Of a DNA stretch of 64,000 nt, positions 38,497 through 49,385 are shown piece by piece. The position numbers and the translations under genes are program-made. Position 1 is the first letter of the stretch. Each line of letters begins with the position of its first letter. Location of the stretch: positions 4,547,265 to 4,611,264 of the forward strand of contig CM048840.1 of assembly GCA_026545765.1 (NCBI GenBank). Direction: 5' to 3'. The notes beneath the pieces are model-generated. The model was not told the DNA's origin. It worked only from the letters and a program-made list of their open reading frames with translations, and searched no databases. This DNA is from Plantago major (Eukaryota > Streptophyta > Magnoliopsida > Lamiales > Plantaginaceae).

Positions 38497-40049
38497 TTTC
38501 TCCTGCTCCGGATATTACTTTATATTATTTATCATTTATTGAAACATTTTTCGTATTATTGATTTATTATCGAACATTATATTGATTAAATAGGTGAACT
38601 ACGAAAAACAAGGATTAATATGAAATAAATAGTGACGGATTAATAGTGACGGATTAACAGTGACGGAATTCCAGATTCCGTCACTAATTCCAATAGTATA
38701 CTTGACGACGGATAGAATCTATCCGTCGCCAATAATCGATTTAAAAAAAAAAGTCACTTATATTAATCCGTCATCCAATCTGTCGCGAATTGGACGACGG
38801 ATTATCTATCCGTTGTCAAAGGCCTAGTGGGGCGACGGATTCCGTCGCCCCAGCTGGGGCGACGGATCGGCACTGTTTAGCGACGGATTTATCCGTCGCT
38901 AAACAGTGTATTTTTTGTAGTATTTATTGATGTTATTGGTGGACATTCAATAATCGATAATCGATGATTGATGTTATTGCCACCGAAAACTACTTTATGT
39001 ATCGTTACGGAAATGAGAATATCCGTCTTAAGCAAATGCTCGTTATATACGAGATAGTGATCGATTCGTTATATGCGAGATAGTGATTGATGTTAGTTTA
39101 TGTATCTTTACGGGTATTTTATTTTTATTTATTTTTTTAACATGTTTAACCATATTATAAGAGTGTTTAAAATTTGAAATTAATGTGCATTTATAAATAT
39201 TTTTTTAAAATTAAGAGTATAAGAGTCGTAAAATTTAGAATGATCGAAATATAGTCAAGAGTGATCTCTATTTGTAGATGACCGAAAAAATATGAAAATT
39301 GGTATAAATTTTATATTTTTATATTTTATATTTTATGAATTATGACAAAAAGAAATAACAAACAATAATAAAAAAGTTCATGACAGGTTGGCCAGCACAA
39401 CTGGAAAATGCGTTTTGAAACGCAAATCTCAAATACATGATGACCCCCCATGCATTTGAAATGCTACTCCCACATCATTTATAAACGCAAGGCCGCAAAA
39501 GCGCATGGGCTTTACGAAACGCATTTGGGCCGAAACGCATCACAATGCATCAAACCAATCACCAGATGCATTTCGGTCAACCATTAAAAGTTAAAACGCA
39601 TCACTTTGCACCAAACCAATCAGGCCCCTAGCATAATGTCTCAGCTCTGAGAACTAGTATGATGTGGATTTTAACAATCATATGTGAATTTGGTTATACG
39701 TTTAAATTTACGTGTATAAGGACAAATTGATATTGATGTTTTTATGTCTCCGGTTGATTCGAATATTCAGGTACGGTGAAACTAGAATGTTTATCGTGGC
39801 ACCTACTTACAAATAATTGATGAAATATATGAAAGTGAGTAATATCGTTGTTCCTGATAATGGATTGACTTTTTTTTTTCCGAGTTGAATTGGGGTTTAT
39901 GTTAGTGGCAATTGATTTTTTTTAATTCAATTGGAGAAGATGGAGAATAAAGATTGGTTTTCGTTGATTTTTACTCTGATTGATTTTGTTGGGTTGAACT
40001 AAGGCTTGAAATTTAATTGGAGATTACATATTGAGTCTTTTTTTAATCC

Positions 40050-40310
40050 TTTTTTTTTTTTTTTTTTTTTGAGAAGAATAAGGTATATATAGATGTAAAT
40101 CAATATCAAGTTACATCAGATGGTTCAAGAGGCAAGACAGTAAAACCATCACTATCCCTATCAATACCTTTAGCCAAAAGATGAGCTAGATTATTACAAC
40201 TCCTCCTAACAAATTGAAAAACAAAAGAATGAAAAGTATCCAGCATCAATTTGATCTCCTAAATAATACATTGGGGCTTGTAATTTAAAAGAAGAAAGCA
40301 GATTATTTTT
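40050..40310 (-). mobile_element. 3' end of a LINE retrotransposon (RNase H tail plus poly(A))
   Basis: Read on the minus strand, a frame ends VRRSCNNLAHLLAKGIDRD, then a short stretch to TGA at about 40106. It is followed by roughly 35 bp and a 20-base poly(A) (poly T at 40050-40070 on the + strand). The R-x-x-N-x-L-A-H-x-L-A pattern is the C-terminal helix of the RNase H-like domain in plant LINEs. The copy is 5'-truncated, as is usual for these elements; the 5' junction and target duplication were not resolved. Confidence 0.7.
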
Positions 40311-42630
40311 TGTAATTAGAGTCTAATTTACATATATAATACGAATGCGTCCAATATAACTTAAATTAAGTATCCAATTATACAACTCCAATAGTTGTCC
40401 ACTTATATATATACTGTAATATAAGCCGTTTGAAAACAAATATTGAGTGTTAACATTTAAGTATGAAATTATGATGTTGGGAGCGTTGGATTTGATGTTA
40501 GGACTACTAAATTGAAGAACCGTGAGGAAGGGTGTTCAATTTAGATTTAAATGAAAGTAATTCATCGAGTGGATATCATTTTCAATAGGTTAGACATTTG
40601 TGTGGGATGCTTACTGTGAATGATTTCGACATATACTTGGCCGAGAGTCGAATAGTCTATCGGGGACTTGGGATGATGTTTGGGCATGTATAACACGACG
40701 TCATTTGGCCACGATATCAATGGATTGCTTGTCGTTGTTGTGTGTGGGATGTGGACTGAGCTTTTGTGATCTCGTGTCAACCGATGACCGAGTGTACATA
40801 TCAATGGATTAATTCGGAAGTACTCATGTACATCGGGTTTATGAGTTTTATACGGACATTGTGCTTTAAAATGCACCACTATCACCCACAAATATACACA
40901 TCACACACTTAATTTTGTGTGAGAAGCATTCAAAACCACAAGGTATATTAATTTAGTCATGTACTTGGCATGTGGAATAATGTTTTGAATCGTTCATGTG
41001 GCGACTCCTCATCCTCCAAGCACCATTACCACTGCTCGACCGTCTACATCAAGTTCCTCCGCCCTTCTCCTCTATGGCTTACAAATTTTCTTTAATTACT
41101 TTATTCCATGGAAGCTTTGCTAGAGCTCCCTGTTGGAAGCTCCGATCTAGAGCTTCCATGGAAGAAAATTGAAAAATATATAATAATCTAGAACAATGTA
41201 AAGAAAATAAAGAGGCAACAATGGACTGAGGAAGCATCAATTCCACCTTTCTATTTTTTATTTACTGTTTAATGGAAATATATCATTATTTAATTTTTAT
41301 ACCTACCCCAAATACCTTTTTTTAATTAAATAGTAGATTATAACTTCAATGAGTCTTATATATTTTTTTAAATGAATTTATAAATTTAATTTGCATTTTA
41401 AAAAATACAACCAGGATAAACATACACATGGCATTTTTTCCTAAAATTATTTTTTCTCCTTCTGGTCATAATTGGGTAAAGTACGACTTTGGAGGGAAGA
41501 TGTATATATCATCATCAATTTCGTCGGAAAATCATCCGGAGTATTAAAATTTCAAGGGTGGTTGAGGTACTGTATTAATTGAAATTGGACAATACCACCT
41601 AATATTTGCAAAGTAGCAATGTCTCACTGTAATGTACAAAGGGGGAAAAAAAAAAGCCAGTGCTATTCACTTGCATGGTTCTATTGTGGTTTGAATTCGC
41701 GACCTATGATTAGAAACTTCTGGTGAAAGGATGCATGATGATCGATTTTGTAATTGGCACTTCTCATCACCTTTTTGGTGAAATGGAATAGTTGGTTGGT
41801 ATGAATAGTTGTGTAACTAGCTATTAATTGCATATTTTTTATGAAGTCTTTACACACTTTGCATAAAACACACGTGAATAATCATATAAGCTATCATAAA
41901 ATTACATCTGGTAACCCTGCAATACACCCCCTTCACCCCCCCCCCCCCCCCCACTATCCAAACAATAACAAATTCCCCCATGCCGTTGACCAACTAGCAA
42001 ATTCAGCGTTTTCTATCTCCTACGTGAATTTTTGTTGGTTGGAATATTAAAGAAAAGTTAAAATAAATTAAATTCATTTAAAAAGTAAAGAAAAGATTAA
42101 AAAGAATACCCAACAAACCCATCTTTTTCCTCTCCTTCTTCCCCATTTTTCTTCTTCCTTTCTTCCCTTCTGCATCTTATCCGACATAAAAGAGCTCGGC
42201 CAGAGACGGATTAACAACTCCGATTTGGGGTGGTAAATTGGAGCTGTGTAAAAGCTCCGGTCGAGCTGCAATCATAGCTCCGATTTGGGGCTGTAGGTGG
42301 AGCTGTGATTACAGCTCACGAGCAGAATCGAGTCGATTTGCGACTCAATCGGAGCTATTTACAACTCCGATTGGGCTTGTGCGACCTTTTTACTCAATCG
42401 GAGCTATTTACTCGATTGGGCGAAGAAACCTCCAATCCACCATTGACGTTGATGATTAAATCCGATCCAAAAGTTTTGGTACTTGTTGGAGGTTTTTTAA
42501 AATTTCATGGGTTATCAATAGAGAATTAGATTTTCTTTAGGGACTTGGATTGTAATTCACCAAAATTTAGAAAAAAGAAAAAGAAAGGTAAAATAAATGA
42601 AATTGATTAAAATAATTAAAGAAAGTAAAA

Positions 42631-42848
42631 AAATCAAAATAAGGAGTGGCATTTTCGTTAATAACTCCAACATTATCCTCCACATCAGCAAAAATCAGAT
42701 CCATGTCATCCTTCCGGTTGACTTTTGGATCCATTTGTAATTAAGAAATTTTTTCAGTTCATTTTTTGGACGAAACTGTTATTCTTTGAATAGTTGACGT
42801 AAAAATGTTATTGGACATAATTTAAGGGGTTCTATATGTAATTGCCCC
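42631..42848. repeat. Dispersed repeat, copy 2 (inverted relative to 20463-20684)
   Basis: The reverse complement starts GGGGCAATTACATATAGAAC and then follows the 20463-20684 copy block by block, with scattered substitutions and small indels. The edge AATTTAAGGGG(G/T)T is shared with the block near 22310. Both copies sit in gene-free DNA. Confidence 0.7.
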
Positions 42849-43114
42849 TGCATGCTATACATCCCAATCTATTATTTAGTTTTACTGCATAATATTTGGC
42901 ACACTAACACATTCAGAGTACGTTCGTCGGGTATTCGACTTCATCGCTTGAAGTAATCCTACGATCTATAAGAATAATTTTTATCTTGGAATACTATCGC
43001 CCGCAAGTCAACATCTCACAAGAGCCATGAAAAATGATTCATTGCATGGTCAAAGTATCAACATCATATCTTAAATAGAAATAGCCCAACCATCAAACCT
43101 ACTAACCTTATTTT

Positions 43115-43403
43115 TAGGGGCGAAGCTACACTTAAGCTAAGTGTGGCTCCAGCCACACCTGATTTTTTCATTTTTCCTCATATATTGGTACTTTTGTCAA
43201 ATAATTTCATTTAAATTTCAACTTTTATGGTGCATAATACTTAAATTTCACTTTCATGAAGTATTTTTAATTATTGGTTTGTCGAAAACAAATTTTATGG
43301 TGACATTATGTGGTATTTTTTGTACAGGTTGTGTATATTTTCAATTGAATTTGTAACGTTTATAGTTAGCCACACGTTATTTTAATTTCTGACTCCGCCC
43401 CTA
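43115..43403. mobile_element. hAT-type MITE, 289 bp, with 8-bp target duplication
   Basis: The terminal inverted repeat is TAGGGGCGAAG at the left and CTCCGCCCCTA at the right (complement TAGGGGCGGAG). The flanking direct repeat CTTATTTT is present at 43107-43114 and 43404-43411. The interior carries AAGTGTGGCTCCAGCCACAC near the left end and TAGCCACACG near the right end, extending the inverted symmetry. No coding capacity. Confidence 0.88.
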
Positions 43404-44251
43404 CTTATTTTGCTAACTAAATATCTCCATCTTCCGAATAGATCATTGGTAAGCAGAGTAGCATGAACAGACAGGTCTTAGAAATGATGAAGTTCCAAAG
43501 CTTAAATTTGATTTCGAACTTTGAAATATTCAATAGTAACTCAAAACTGACTATAGAGAGGAAATACAATCTTCAAGTCATGCTTATATTACATGTAGAC
43601 TTTAGACCTAAGTATTATATTGAAATTTATGTGGAAGACAAAGCAAGAAAAATAAAAGAATGACTTGTAAGCTTACAAACCACAGGTGCCTTATAGGATG
43701 AATCTTTTTCTATTGGATAATAGTATGTTCAAGCTGAGCCCACCCTCTGTCATAAATACTAAAACACGACTTGCTTTGGTCTTTCAACTCAAGCATGCTG
43801 ATCTAATTATTAATAAATCATCACCAATTAATACTTGACTAATTATACATACTTCCAAAAGAAGAAAGCAACTCTTGTATATGAAAAACATAAATACCGA
43901 CAATATACTTTTTCTATGAAAAATCTATGATTTTATTGAAAATATAGAATAATTTATAAATAAGTTATATATATACAACTCGAAATGAGATGATTTTGCT
44001 ATTTTCCCAAGAAAGGAAATGATGATATAAAGCAGAGGATAAAAGGAAAATGAAAAAACAATAATCAATAGCGGTCATGTCTTCTCTTCTCCGTTGGGAA
44101 AAAGGAAATCTGTAACTTTCAACGGAGAAGAATTTCAAGAAAATCGCATTCAATTTTATCTTTCACCTCAATTCCAGATAAGATCTTTTTCTTTCAGATA
44201 ACATTTCTTCTTCCAGCTAAACACAATCTCCAATTATTCAGCTTATCAAGG

Positions 44252-44542
44252 GTATGTAAATATTCTACACTCTCATTACTTTCTGTGGATTATGTTCCGG
44301 AATTCAGGAATTTTTATCCGATTTCGTTTGTTGCTTGCTGGGTTTTTGTAAAGATTCAATCTTGGTTCAATTTGTTATGAAAATGAATGGATAGGCTCTG
44401 TTGGAAAATTCGAATTTCCCATTTTTCTTATCTGCCTTGTGAAATCCAGTTGAGTGAATCGGAGAATCTGTTGTGCAGTATGTGTATGAGTATTCGATGA
44501 TTGTATTGTAGCGTTTATGTTTGGTATTTCTTGTTTGAGCAG
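44252..44542 (+). promoter_or_regulatory. 5' leader intron of the LSD1 gene
   Basis: A donor at CAAGG|GTATGTAAA (about 44251/44252) and an acceptor at TTTGAGCAG|AT two bases before the LSD1 ATG define a probable intron in the 5' UTR. Leader introns are common in plant genes and often raise expression. The transcription start is not obvious; AT-rich sequence and a short pyrimidine-rich leader precede it. Confidence 0.55.
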
Positions 44543-44544
44543 AT

Positions 44545-46694
44545 ATGCAGAGCCAGCTCGTGTGCAGTGGCTGTAGGACTATCCTGCTTTACCCGAGAGG
44601 AGCTTCCAATGTGCGCTGCACCTTATGCAGCACTGTCACGGCTGTCCCCCCAGCTGGTATTCGTCGAATCTGCGAGTTATTACCTTGTTTGTAATCGAAT
44701 TTTGAGTTTACGATACAGTGAGCCTATCTTGCATAGTTGATCACCTGCATTACAATTAGTGGCTGTCTTTGTTTTCAAGTTATGTTTACGTGTTACCGAA
44801 CTTGTTTGTAACCGAGTTTTTGTTTAGCACGTACACAAGTGCATCAATGCATTGAGCATAATTAATTTTCTGCGCTGCATTTAGGCGTAATCTATGTTTA
44901 AAGTTATATACGCCTATGTTGCATAGCATAAGCTAAAATGTCATGTAGTGTTACCGGCCGTGAGTAATTTATTTATTTATTTGAAGAACAGTTGTTTGAA
45001 ATTGGGTCTTGCTAGTCTGCATTTCTCTTCGTCATTTTGTAGAATTCTAGACAAAGGGTTATCATGTGAAAACATCACATTTAGAATGTTTATAGTGAGT
45101 TGTCATTAACTTGTTTTGGCTCTGATTGTTTGTGATGAATTGTTTGAAATGAGGAACACTAGTTTTTGTTTTTCTTGTTTGTTTCGTATATTACAAAAGC
45201 GTTATCAAGGAAGATGTTGCATAGTGAATGGCTTATTTAGATTACAAAACTGTGCTGTTGATTGATTTCCTCGTTCAAGGCTCGTTTCGTCACTATAAAA
45301 CTGACTTCTACATGTAGGGATGGACATGGCTCAGTTGATATGTGGAGGATGTCGCACCTTACTCATGCATGCACGAGGTGCTACTAGTGTCAGATGTTCC
45401 TGCTGTCATACAGTGAACCTTGTCCCAGGTATAATAAATACAGTATCTCGCTATTTATATATCCTCCCGGAAGTAATTTATTCGTTGGATCCTTAATAAT
45501 GCACTTTACATCTATAAAGGCAATGGTCTGGTTCTGTTATTTGGTTTCCTTCTTTTCTTGTTTTTCAAATGTTTTTACAAGCCAAAAATTTAATCATCTT
45601 GTAATACTTAAATGATGGATATGCAGGTGCAGCTGCACCACCACCTCCGCTGCCACCTAATAATTTTGCACCGCCGCCACCTAATAATTTTGCTCATGTA
45701 AATTGTGGGAACTGTCACACAACATTGATGTATCCAGCTGGAGCTCCGTCTGTTAAGTGTGCACTTTGCCACTTCATCACAAATGTTAATGTTAGTACCC
45801 TGCTTTTATTCTCTCACTTTCACTGTCTCCTTCATTTGCACCTGCAAGAGAACATTCAATACAACACCTCAGAACGGATTTATCATTTTACTAGTATTTG
45901 CTCAGCCCTCGAGTGACATGAAAGATATTGATAGTGCAGCCAACTACTATGCTAGTACTCCGACATTTACTTCTTTGTATATATAAATACAGTATAACAG
46001 AATGAACCAAATATAAACGAAAACAACAATACACTTGAATCATGGGCTATTAGCACTTTTTCAGCCTCATGTGGGGGAGAATTTGCAATTCATCACCTAT
46101 TGTGGTTTTGTGGCTTCATTTTCTAAAAAAACAGCCACAGTGCAGCCTCAAACGGGTCTTCACATGAATATATTGTGTTGGTTTAGCTGGCAGTGAAGTG
46201 GATTCATGAATAATCATCTCCAGAAATAATGAATTGCTAAAATATTGGGCCCGGTTTAAATTTGACCTATATGCTAACTTCGAAACTGCTATTTTGTCCT
46301 TTGAGTTGTCCATATTTGTTTTTGTGTCATTGTGCTCCATTTTATGATATGCAGATGGGTGAGTCCAGAATCCCTGTTCCTGTACAAAGACCTCCGGCCG
46401 TGAACTCTACATCTTCTACGGTTAGTCACACTTCCCAGTACAATTGAAATGTTTTACGCATTCAGTGAATTTAGTTGCCTATTTACTGCAGCCAACAACC
46501 AACTCTCAGAACCAAACAGTCGTCGTTCAGAATCCCATGACAGTTGATGAAAGTGGCAAGTTGGTGAGTTTCTTTGTATTGCTTGACATGATCTGTTTGC
46601 TGTTCTTATTTATAGTTGAGATTCTCTACTAAGTTTCTTATTCGACTTCTTATTTACGTAGGTGAGCAATGTCGTCGTTGGTGTGACAACGTAG
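44545..46694 (+). CDS. LSD1: LSD1-type zinc-finger protein (LESION SIMULATING DISEASE 1)
   Basis: Six coding exons: 44545-44656, 45318-45428, 45627-45790, 46355-46420, 46492-46563, 46662-46694, giving 185 residues, almost the same length as Arabidopsis LSD1. Three LSD1-class fingers of the form CxxC-x14-CxxC are intact: Cys7/10/25/28, Cys46/49/64/67 and Cys101/104/119/122, each with an LMYP/RGA.SV core. The tail [20 protein letters not shown] is diagnostic for LSD1 rather than LOL1. LSD1 is a plant scaffold that restrains superoxide-triggered cell death, by binding bZIP transcription factors, metacaspases and catalases. Between fingers 2 and 3 there is a proline-rich linker with a tandemly duplicated PPNNFA segment. 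It lies head-to-tail with the CASP-like gene. Confidence 0.96.
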
Positions 46695-47821
46695 AGATGA
46701 TAAAAGAATCCATGATTTTGGCTCTCTAATGTGATGTTGATGCTGGTTTCAGTGGTATAGAGATTTCATGTGCATATTTTGGCTGTAACTAATGTACCAG
46801 TATAGTATTTGTTGTAAAGCATCTGAAGAAATTTGGGTTCTTGTGTCATATGGAGTGAACTTGTGGTGAGTTTGATTTTATAGTGTGCATTATGATGTAT
46901 TGAGGATTCTATATTAGTACAATAAATATTTGTAACTTTTGATTTCTCAAATTTGGTTTAGTGGAAAGAATATGAATTTGTATGTCAGACTTTTTTATCA
47001 TGTGCAGAGAGCTATTTACTGCCTTGCCGTTCGAAAAATCCACATGATGCAAATGCTTTCTTGAAGGGATTATGTGGAACACTTACATGTATACGCGGAC
47101 CATTCCTAGTTGCATTACATGATCGATCTAATTAATCATAAGTTCGATTTAGGTGATAATTTTCTGAATCTAATAGCAATGAAACTGCAAATTTGAACTC
47201 TTAAGGCATAAAAAGGCTTATAGCTGCATAATCAGGTGAATTGGATTGGAACTACTCAAACTGCAAGATATCGAAGTTTAGTGGTATACTCTATGTGATT
47301 ACCATAAACAAGGTTTCCTGCCAGTCACTTATTACTATCCCTTTGTCTGTGACTCAATTAAAAGAGTCACTTAAACTCACTAACATACTTCGCCGTGCCA
47401 CCCACAGTGCACACTTATGTTTGCGCTTCTCTACTCATTTCACTATTACTGAACGGTCTCAACTATTCTTTAGCGAAACACTATTTTTAAACGTACCCGG
47501 CCCTTAATTAGCAGAATCCATAAAAAACACTATGCTTTTGATCAACTTAGTTGGACAAGGTCTCTCTCAACTGGGTTTCTTATTATGTCAGTTAATTTTG
47601 TAGTCATACCTAAAAATCACAAAGTTGATATTTTTAGAAATATTCCAAAAATCCACCTAGACTCATCTACTTCTTTTCCCTATCAACCCTGTTTAACTTG
47701 AACTTTCTCATGCTTCAGTTTCACAAATGACTCTGATCATTTTTTTCCCAACAACTGACTATCAGGACATGAAAGTGAGCAATTAGTTAGACAAACCAGA
47801 GAGATCACAAGTTAAACAGGC
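46695..47821 (+). other. Intergenic region between LSD1 and the CASP-like gene
   Basis: Holds the LSD1 3' UTR and the CASP-like promoter. An ORF of 88 codons at 47241-47507 has no recognisable domain. Around 47330-47430 the sequence resembles MITE wording (ATCCCTTTGTCTGTGACTCA) but no second terminus was seen. Confidence 0.5.
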
Positions 47822-47829
47822 TATATATA
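47822..47829 (+). promoter_or_regulatory. TATA box of the CASP-like gene
   Basis: TATATATA lies 65 bp before the ATG at 47894. This is a typical distance for a plant gene with a short leader of about 35 nt. There is no upstream ATG between them other than within the ATGGGCATGTC segment near 47850. Confidence 0.6.
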
Positions 47830-47893
47830 CTCCAAATTTGCAGTCTTCATATGGGCATGTCATTTCACTGACACCAATTCAGCACATCAAACA

Positions 47894-48894
47894 ATGGCTT
47901 CTGAAGGACAAAAACCGGAGAATAGTCACGACCAAGTACAATCCACGGCCTCAAAATTGGAGAGGGTCATACCAGTATTGCGCCTACTAGCATTCTTGGC
48001 GACACTTTCAGCCACACTGGTCATGGCGCTTAACAAACAAACTAGAACTATCACCGTGGCGACCATTGGAGCAGTGCCTATCCATGCCACTCTCACGGCT
48101 AAGTTCAGCCATACACCAGCTAATGTGTAGGTTTCCTGACACTAATTTCCTTGCTCTTTTTATGAGAAAACCATCCGAGTTTACGTGCTTAGAATGTCGA
48201 TTATGGATGCAGGTTCTTTGTGATAACTAATGCAAACGGAAGCTTACATAACTTGTTGATGTTGGTGGTCAGTTTAGTACAAAAAAAGTTCAATAAGAGT
48301 CTTGCTCCTTTGACAATAACAGTCTTGGACTTGGTAAGTCTGTGTTTCTTCTTCTTCACTCCTTTTGGTTCATCTCACTTCTATTGCAGATTCAATGCTG
48401 GTTTGCAGATGTTTCTGATTATTAAAAGTGCTAAAATACCTTTTTCAGCTTCTTTCTAAAATACCTTTTTCATGAAACATGAAACAACTTTTTTTCTTCT
48501 TTCTAAAATACCTTTTTCAGCTTCTTTGAAGCAGTTAATAGCATAAGCTGTTTTTGCTAAGATTTTCTTTTCTGCTTCTGCTACAAATACTTGGAAGTAA
48601 CTCCAGTAGTCCAATTTTGATAGCTTGTTATATTCTCAGATGAATGTGGCAACCATCGCATCTGGAACAAGTGCAGCAGCGTTCATGGGGCAGCTTGGCA
48701 GGGATGGCAATTCTCATGCTCACTGGAACAAAATTTGTGACAAATTCGAGAGTTACTGTGACCGTGGACGTGGAGCTATTGTTGCGTCGTTTATAGGTCT
48801 CATACTCATGATCTCCATTACTATTCTTTCCATCATCAGGCTTCGGACTCGCAATTACAATAAGCTTGTTCTCAACTCGTCTGCTGTTCCATGA
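47894..48894 (+). CDS. CASPL1B: CASP-like membrane protein, group 1B
   Basis: Three exons: 47894-48126, 48213-48333, 48640-48894, giving 202 residues, normal for the family. After a hydrophilic N-terminus of about 25 residues come four hydrophobic segments: about residues 28-46 (LRLLAFLATLSATLVMAL), 77-96, 111-130 and 168-188. This is the MARVEL-like fold. Family landmarks are NKQTRT after the first span, ATLTAKFSHTPA, and GNSHAHWNKICDKFESYCDR in the second extracellular loop. CASPs build the membrane domain that guides Casparian strip formation; CASP-like 1 proteins are plasma-membrane proteins of mostly unknown specific role. The 1B assignment follows VATIGAVPI and the SxxNLLM segment, from memory of the Arabidopsis members. 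It converges on the choline kinase gene. Confidence 0.92.
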
Positions 48895-49385
48895 TCACAT
48901 GATCACACTTGCATGGATTTCGGGCTGATATGTGTCCTTTTCTTGTTTAGTTGCTTTCGTGAGTTTGTGATTCCATTTCTTCAATAGCATTCAAATGTAA
49001 TGATTGTAAGCTGGAAGTGGAGTAATGTATTTGATTCTGGTTTGTCTAAAACTTGGAGCAAAAGATTGATTAATTATATGCCTTCCCAAACAACACTCCA
49101 TCTAACTAGTAAAAAACCTATTCAAGCTTTCATTGGATAAACTACAAGAATCCAATCACCTTTTCCACGTTTTTTCTTCTAAGACAGAAACTTGAAACGA
49201 AAGTACTACATGCCACTGGATTCTAGCCACAGAACTATTACAATGTCAGGAATACAGTGTCCTAGTTTTTCCTCCCTCGGCTGGGGACACAGGTAGAGCC
49301 TCAGAAAAGGTAGATGTCCGGAATGTCAGCGAAGCAGATGTTGGATGTACTTTACGCCATAGAGCATCATAAACCAATCTCTGCA
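48895..49385. other. Convergent intergenic region (3' UTRs)
   Basis: About 490 bp shared by the 3' UTRs of the CASP-like gene (+) and choline kinase (-). AT-rich, no repeats and no ORF of note. Confidence 0.6.

Larger units (their letters stand above)
34637..38922. mobile_element. CACTA (En/Spm) DNA transposon, 4.3 kb, with 3-bp target duplication
   Basis: The left end reads CACTATAAGAATTC. The right end, reverse-complemented, is TACTACAAAAAATACAC, a one-base variant of a CACTA terminus. TTT flanks both ends (34634-34636 and 38923-38925), matching the 3-bp duplication of this superfamily. Both subterminal regions are crowded with GCGACGGAT / ATCCGTCGC motifs in both orientations (34670-34940 and 38630-38910), the typical binding arrays for the TnpA-type protein. 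Internal coding remnants are a transposase-associated domain and a TnpA-like gene; the catalytic domain is missing, so it is non-autonomous. Confidence 0.9.
34135..39630. mobile_element. Possible outer element whose arms flank the CACTA insertion
   Basis: Left arm (34135-34636) and right arm (38926-39630) share inverted wording. The left begins near CAGTGATTGGTT and then GAAACGCATTTGACC. The right arm's complement reads GCCTGATTGGTTTGGTGCAA, with GATGCGTTTTAAC and GGTTGACC nearby. Both arms are rich in AAACGCAT/ATGCGTTT words absent elsewhere. If this is one element, about 1.2 kb of older sequence was split by the 4.3-kb CACTA insertion. A target duplication of the outer element was not identified. 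Confidence 0.5.
39631..44200. other. Repeat-rich intergenic region upstream of LSD1
   Basis: Contains a LINE tail (40050-40310), a homopolymer C run (about 41936-41952), the dispersed repeat copy at 42631-42848 and a hAT MITE (43115-43403). An ORF at 40562-40891 (-) and one at 43463-43663 (+) have no recognisable domain. Around 42180-42430, words such as CAATCGGAGCTATTTAC and AACTCCGATT recur several times. No gene is recognised. Confidence 0.5.
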
